From CAYQPF01 sp964419225 (GTDB lineage Bacteria; Cloacimonadota; Cloacimonadia; Cloacimonadales; CAYQPF01), in the NCBI GenBank assembly GCA_964419225.1, contig CAYQPF010000004.1, positions 41,047 through 105,046 on the forward strand: a stretch of 64,000 nucleotides of DNA, written 5' to 3'. How positions within the stretch are numbered: the first letter of the stretch is position 1; each line of letters begins with the position of its first letter. Made by a program: the position numbers and the translations under genes. Under the pieces are notes generated by a model that was given only the letters and a program-made list of their open reading frames with translations, had not been told where the DNA came from and made no database searches. Shown here piece by piece: positions 60,122-64,000 of this stretch.

Positions 60122-61456
60122 ATGAGTGAAGTCCTAAGAACAAAGCTGGAAAAAATCTGTGTTGATTATCCGGGGATAAAGATTGAGTTTACCTATCAAC
60201 AATGGCAGACTGATTTTCTCAGATTTTTCCAGAGTCAGACCAATTATAATATTACCAAAGAGGATGTAGGGTTGGGGGTTACGATTCATAAGGACAAGAA
60301 ATCGTACAGCTTTAATATTCCATCATTGGAAGAAGAGGAAATCAGAACAGCAATTGATCAGAATATACCTATATTAGAGAAATTACCGCCTGATAATGAT
60401 TTTGTAGATATTGAAAACAATTTGGAGATAGCACCGGACAAGAATAAACAGAATAACATAAATGAAGTGAGTCTGGAGAAGAAAGTCGCGATTCTGGAGA
60501 AGATTTCTCAAGCTGTTGCACCGTATCAGTTCAAGATATATGGGACATTTATTTGTAATTATATCACAACCTACATAATAACGAGCAACAAACTGAATAA
60601 GAAAATGGTAAATTCTCCGATATATTTGGAAGTAAAGGCCGTATCTGATATCAATCAAGTGACAATTCTGGAAACATTTGGTGGCGAGAATTTTGTTTCA
60701 TTCACCGGAGAAGAATTTATGAAGAGTATCGTTAGAAAGGTAGAGATAGCCGGACACGAAACGATTGATGTTGAGCCTGGAGATTATGAAGTAATTTTAG
60801 CTCCTCGTTGTATTGGAGAGTATTTCAGCTATTTAGGCTGGGTTGGATTTGGTGCGAGAAGTTATGATCAGAAGCAAAGTTGTTTTCAGGAAAGTATGAA
60901 CAAACAGATTTTTCCTGAGAGCATAAGCCTGACAGATAATCCAGAGAATCCTAATTTAATCAGTTTTGAATATAATGGGAACGGGCATATTTATAAACCA
61001 CTCAAATTGATTGAAAAAGGTGTGTTCAAGAATTTCTATGTTGATAATTATTACAGTTACAAGACCGGATTGACTAAGAATGGTAATTCGGGTGAATGTT
61101 TAGAGCTTGCTCCCGGGGATGGAAATCTCGAAGATATGATTGGTAAGATCAAAAAGGGATTATATATTTCCAGTTTGCATTACATGAATTTTATCAACCA
61201 CAAGGAAACCTCTCTTACCGGATTGACCCGTGACGGGACTTTCCTGATAGAAGATGGCAAATTAACGAAAGTTGTAAATAATCTGCGTTTTACTGAGAAA
61301 ATTCTGGATATTATCTCGAACATAGTGGAATTAGAGAATAAACTATATACCATACCTTTCTCGGAGAATTATAGTACATTTTCCATTTATAGTGTGAGCA
61401 TGCCACATGTAAGAGTGAAAGAATTTTATATCAGTTCTTCCACCAGGACCATCTAG
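60122..61456 (+). CDS. tldE: TldE/PmbA-family protein
   Basis: A 444-residue cytoplasmic protein, the non-catalytic partner of TldD in a heterodimeric peptidase that matures or degrades small peptides. The TldE pattern is visible: GLGVTIHKDKKSYSF N-terminally, DVEPGDYEVILAPRCIGEYF in the middle and GECLELAPGD near 330, where TldD proteins carry the metal site. ATG 60122 follows AAGGAG. It is followed after 8 nt by tldD. No small peptide precursor gene was seen beside the pair. Confidence 0.85.
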   Translation: MSEVLRTKLEKICVDYPGIKIEFTYQQWQTDFLRFFQSQTNYNITKEDVGLGVTIHKDKKSYSFNIPSLEEEEIRTAIDQNIPILEKLPPDNDFVDIENNLEIAPDKNKQNNINEVSLEKKVAILEKISQAVAPYQFKIYGTFICNYITTYIITSNKLNKKMVNSPIYLEVKAVSDINQVTILETFGGENFVSFTGEEFMKSIVRKVEIAGHETIDVEPGDYEVILAPRCIGEYFSYLGWVGFGARSYDQKQSCFQESMNKQIFPESISLTDNPENPNLISFEYNGNGHIYKPLKLIEKGVFKNFYVDNYYSYKTGLTKNGNSGECLELAPGDGNLEDMIGKIKKGLYISSLHYMNFINHKETSLTGLTRDGTFLIEDGKLTKVVNNLRFTEKILDIISNIVELENKLYTIPFSENYSTFSIYSVSMPHVRVKEFYISSSTRTI

Positions 61457-61464
61457 GAGAGAAA

Positions 61465-62904
61465 ATGAAAAAATTAGTATATGACATCATAAATAAGATC
61501 AGCATTCCCGAGATTACTTTTGGGGATGTGAGATTGACATCTACAGATAACAATACAATTTTCTTTGAAAAAGGACAATTGAAGTATTACGGGCAATCCA
61601 CAAATGATGTATCAATAGGAATCAGGGTTTTGATCAACGGTTCCTGGGGATTTGCAGGAACTTCCAAATTAGATAAAATGTCGGTGGATAAAGCAGTCAA
61701 AACGGCTATCAATAATGCCAGGATCGGCAGTAAATTCAAGAATCAGAAAGTAACATTTAGTCCAATAGCTCCATTTACAGGGAGTTATTTCTATAAACCA
61801 CTGGAAGATCCGTTCTTAATGTCTGATGAAGAAAAGATCAATTATTTACAAAATATCGCCCAAAAACTTGTTGGTGTCGAGAAAATTGTTTATTCTTATC
61901 TGCATTGTGAATTTCATCGTCAATATAAGATCTATGCAAATACTGAAGGAACATTTACAGATACACTTGTATATGACACACTTCCTGAGATGCAGGTTCT
62001 TTCTTCAGATGGAAAACAGACCTATACCAGAAACTATCCCGGTCATTTTTCTGCAGCAAGAGGCGGATTTGAAGTAGTCAGAGCTTGCGAAATGGAGAAG
62101 AATACTGAGAAGATCATCGAAGAAGCTATCGCTTTATTAACTGCACCCAGAATCGAAGAGGAAAGAGCCGATATTATCATCGGTGGCGGGCATTTGGCTT
62201 TGCAACTGCATGAATCTGTCGGGCATGCTACAGAAGCGGATAGAATTTTCGGGATGGAGATTTCCTATGCCGGAAAAACCTTTATTAAACCTTCAATGCT
62301 GGGAAATTTCCAGTATGGTTCTGATATTGTGAGCATTTACAGTGATAGCACTAATCCCATTGGATTGGGTTATCATTTAACAGATGACGAAGGTGTGCCT
62401 GCTAAGACAATAGATATCGTGAAGAACGGAATCTTGAAAGATCAACAAACATCTAGAGAAATAGCCCATTTACTTGGTCTTGAGCCGAGTTCAAATATGA
62501 TGGCATCATATGGTTATGATTTTCCTTTGGTGAGGATGACGAATTTCTGTTTAGCACCGGGTAAAGGAAGTTTGGCAGATTTAATTAAGAATACAGAGAA
62601 TGGATATTATATAGATTTCACCAAGACTTGGTCAATCGATGATAACCGGTATAATTTCCAGTTTACCACAGAGATTGGCTGGAAGATCAAAGATGGCGAG
62701 ATCAAACACATTGTAAAAGAGCCGACCTATTATGGGATAACTCCGGAATTTTGGGGAGCTTGTGATGCAATATGTGGTGAAGAAGAGTGGAAAATGTACG
62801 GTACCTTCCATTGTGGAAAAGGTGAACCCGGCCAGTCTATGCATTTATCACACGGAGTAGCCCCGGCGAGATTCAAGAATGTGGTGGTGAATATCAAAGC
62901 GTAG
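61465..62904 (+). CDS. tldD: TldD-family metalloprotease
   Basis: A 479-residue zinc peptidase. The active site is HESVGH (HExxxH) in LALQLHESVGHATEADR, with the downstream Cys in TFHCGKGEPGQSMHLSHG as third ligand or structural element. An N-terminal domain (GVRLTSTDNNTIFFEKGQL, GIRVLINGSWGFAGTS) is typical. With TldE it forms a chamber that admits unfolded peptides. Operon of two genes with promoter at 60053. Repeat sequence (GGCGTCAGGCATCAGTCGTC) begins right after the stop. Confidence 0.92.
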   Translation: MKKLVYDIINKISIPEITFGDVRLTSTDNNTIFFEKGQLKYYGQSTNDVSIGIRVLINGSWGFAGTSKLDKMSVDKAVKTAINNARIGSKFKNQKVTFSPIAPFTGSYFYKPLEDPFLMSDEEKINYLQNIAQKLVGVEKIVYSYLHCEFHRQYKIYANTEGTFTDTLVYDTLPEMQVLSSDGKQTYTRNYPGHFSAARGGFEVVRACEMEKNTEKIIEEAIALLTAPRIEEERADIIIGGGHLALQLHESVGHATEADRIFGMEISYAGKTFIKPSMLGNFQYGSDIVSIYSDSTNPIGLGYHLTDDEGVPAKTIDIVKNGILKDQQTSREIAHLLGLEPSSNMMASYGYDFPLVRMTNFCLAPGKGSLADLIKNTENGYYIDFTKTWSIDDNRYNFQFTTEIGWKIKDGEIKHIVKEPTYYGITPEFWGACDAICGEEEWKMYGTFHCGKGEPGQSMHLSHGVAPARFKNVVVNIKA

Positions 62905-62980
62905 GCGTCAGGCATCAGTCGTCAGGTGGCAGTGGAGAGTCTTGATTCGTGAGTCAATAAGAGAGTGAAATAATCTAATA

Positions 62981-63007
62981 AAAAAAGGCGTCCGATGACG
63001 CCTTTTT
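62981..63007. terminator. Bidirectional terminator
   Basis: An 11-bp stem (AAAAAGGCGTC / GACGCCTTTTT) lies between converging tldD and the phosphorylase gene. Confidence 0.85.
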
Positions 63008-63013
63008 CTTTAT

Positions 63014-64000
63014 TTAAACTTTCCATTTAATGAATTCGTAGTTTTGAATATAGTCTTCTTTGAATTTTGGTTTAATTCGGACATTGGCATTTTGGTTCCC
63101 GGAACCTTTAATGATGAGAGTGCCTAAATATTTAGCGACACCGTCTTCATATTTTTCGACATATGTTAGGGGATATGTTTCAAAATATTCTGTATTATTG
63201 TATTGGTAGAAGAGTTCAACTTCAAACAATTCAGGATCTGCATCGCCGATTTGGACAAAAGCTTCCGTCTTAATCTCTGCTCCGCTGATAATGTTCTCAT
63301 GATCCTCAATATGCAGGAAGAAATCTCTCACCTTAACCTGGCTCCAGACCTCGTTAATTTTGTTTTCGAATTCAATTTGTTCATCGAGAAAAGCAAAATT
63401 ATTAGCCGTAAACCTGTCATGGAGAAGGAATCCCGGAAGGTAGAATTTGTCTGAGTATTCCTTGATCATACGGTGCATATTGAAATCTTTACCAACTGTA
63501 ACCATAGATCTTTTCATCATGCTAACCCATTTAAGAGGAACATTTGTTTGATCCTGATCGTAATACAAAGCTGCTATTTCGTTCTCGATAATATCATAGA
63601 TTTGATTAGCTTCCATTTTGTGACGGGTATTATAATCTTCATAATAATCAGATGCAGTAATAGCCCAACCGTTAGTCTTATCATAACATTCCGGCCACCA
63701 GCCATCAAGAACACTGAAATTGAGAATACCATTCATACCTGCTTTCATTCCGGACGTTCCACTGGCTTCCTGAGGTTTAACAGGATTGTTCAGCCAAACA
63801 TCTACACCTTGGACTAAATGACGGGCAACATTGATATCATAGTCTTCCACGAAGACAAATCTATCTTCGACGCCATTTTCTTTGGCGAAATCCAGGAGTC
63901 TTTTGATCAGTTTTTTGCCTTCAACATCAGCTGGATGAGCTTTTCCTGCAAAAATGAATTGCACAGGGTGAGTAGGATGCTTGAGAAGTTGAACTAATCT
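63014..64000 (-). CDS. glgP: Alpha-glucan phosphorylase, C-terminal part (gene continues beyond the window)
   Basis: The visible 328 codons are open up to the last base, so the gene starts to the right of the window; an internal GTG at 63964 is not the true start. Phosphorylase splits glycogen or maltodextrin with phosphate to glucose-1-phosphate, using pyridoxal phosphate. The cofactor Lys is in ASGTSGMKAGMNGILN, preceded by VWLNNPVKPQEASG; QFIFAGKAHPAD and NGWAITA support the GT35 assignment. The end resembles the short alpha-glucan phosphorylase subgroup with an added C-terminal beta domain. Confidence 0.9.
   Translation of the reverse strand, partial: RLVQLLKHPTHPVQFIFAGKAHPADVEGKKLIKRLLDFAKENGVEDRFVFVEDYDINVARHLVQGVDVWLNNPVKPQEASGTSGMKAGMNGILNFSVLDGWWPECYDKTNGWAITASDYYEDYNTRHKMEANQIYDIIENEIAALYYDQDQTNVPLKWVSMMKRSMVTVGKDFNMHRMIKEYSDKFYLPGFLLHDRFTANNFAFLDEQIEFENKINEVWSQVKVRDFFLHIEDHENIISGAEIKTEAFVQIGDADPELFEVELFYQYNNTEYFETYPLTYVEKYEDGVAKYLGTLIIKGSGNQNANVRIKPKFKEDYIQNYEFIKWKV

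Noticed and set aside
1..64000. tRNA or rRNA genes
   Set aside because: Intergenic spaces were scanned for T-loop and rRNA signatures by eye and none was found; a covariance search would be decisive.

Overview
The window is a low-GC (by eye), AT-rich bacterial chromosome segment that most resembles Candidatus Cloacimonadota or a close FCB-group anaerobe (inference). Four secreted proteins end in type IX secretion (Por) sorting tails with an NYPNPFN-type motif and a ...LLK terminus. A tungsten-type aldehyde:ferredoxin oxidoreductase and a ferritin / superoxide reductase / rubrerythrin / rubredoxin operon point to an anaerobe that meets occasional oxygen. No rRNA, tRNA, CRISPR array or complete insertion sequence was recognised. 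The sequence contains two runs of N, at 6348-6357 and 50644-50743.

Layout. 1-425: structured leader with intrinsic terminator, minus strand, for a gene left of the window. 426-11.7 kb: methyltransferase, serine-pathway dehydrogenase (type IIIK), sensor proteins, peptidase T, a flavoprotein, a TPR histidine kinase, adenosine deaminase and an odd papain-fold-like protein. 12-18.4 kb: OmpA-family protein, CorA with a possible leader peptide, imidazolonepropionase, asparaginyl-tRNA synthetase, Gfo/Idh/MocA oxidoreductase. 18.7-26.5 kb: two giant paralogous T9SS-exported adhesin-like proteins. 26.7-37.5 kb: two receiver-first HisKA_2 kinases flanking a flavoprotein/metalloprotease-like pair and a transglutaminase plus T9SS protein pair. 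38-41.4 kb: aldehyde oxidoreductase with MoaD-like and ThiF/MoeB-like partners, then an RRM RNA-binding protein with a folded leader. 41.9-46.4 kb: PEGA protein, FN3/formylglycine-enzyme-like lipoprotein, SpoVG-like and coiled-coil proteins. 46.9-50.2 kb: tricorn-type protease. 51.1-52.0 kb: membrane protein with its winged-helix regulator. 52.5-55.6 kb (minus): MacB-like permease, its ATPase, and an RtcB-family protein with a replaced active-site residue. 55.8-64 kb: methyltransferase, secreted cyclophilin, oxidative-stress operon, TldE/TldD pair, and the C-terminal part of an alpha-glucan phosphorylase.

The spaces between genes are unusually rich in dispersed repeats: two miniature-transposon-like families sharing TTAA-AACCC...TGCAGTAGA ends, a separate 123-bp element with 19-bp inverted ends, multi-hairpin cassettes, and AT-rich heptamer-like tracts. 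Some have run into gene ends, forming the last codons of the tricorn protease and of one kinase.

Regulation that can be read directly: sigma70-like TTGACA / TATAAT-type promoters with 16-18 bp spacing, and hairpin plus T-run terminators after most transcription units. There is also a palindromic operator over the -10 box of the membrane-protein/regulator pair, a palindrome over the -10 box of tldE, and a three-helix nested leader before the RRM gene. The observations most worth following up are the His-to-Tyr change at the RtcB guanylylation site, the folded RRM leader, the shared-end miniature elements, and the Ser-for-Cys phytochelatin-synthase-like protein.
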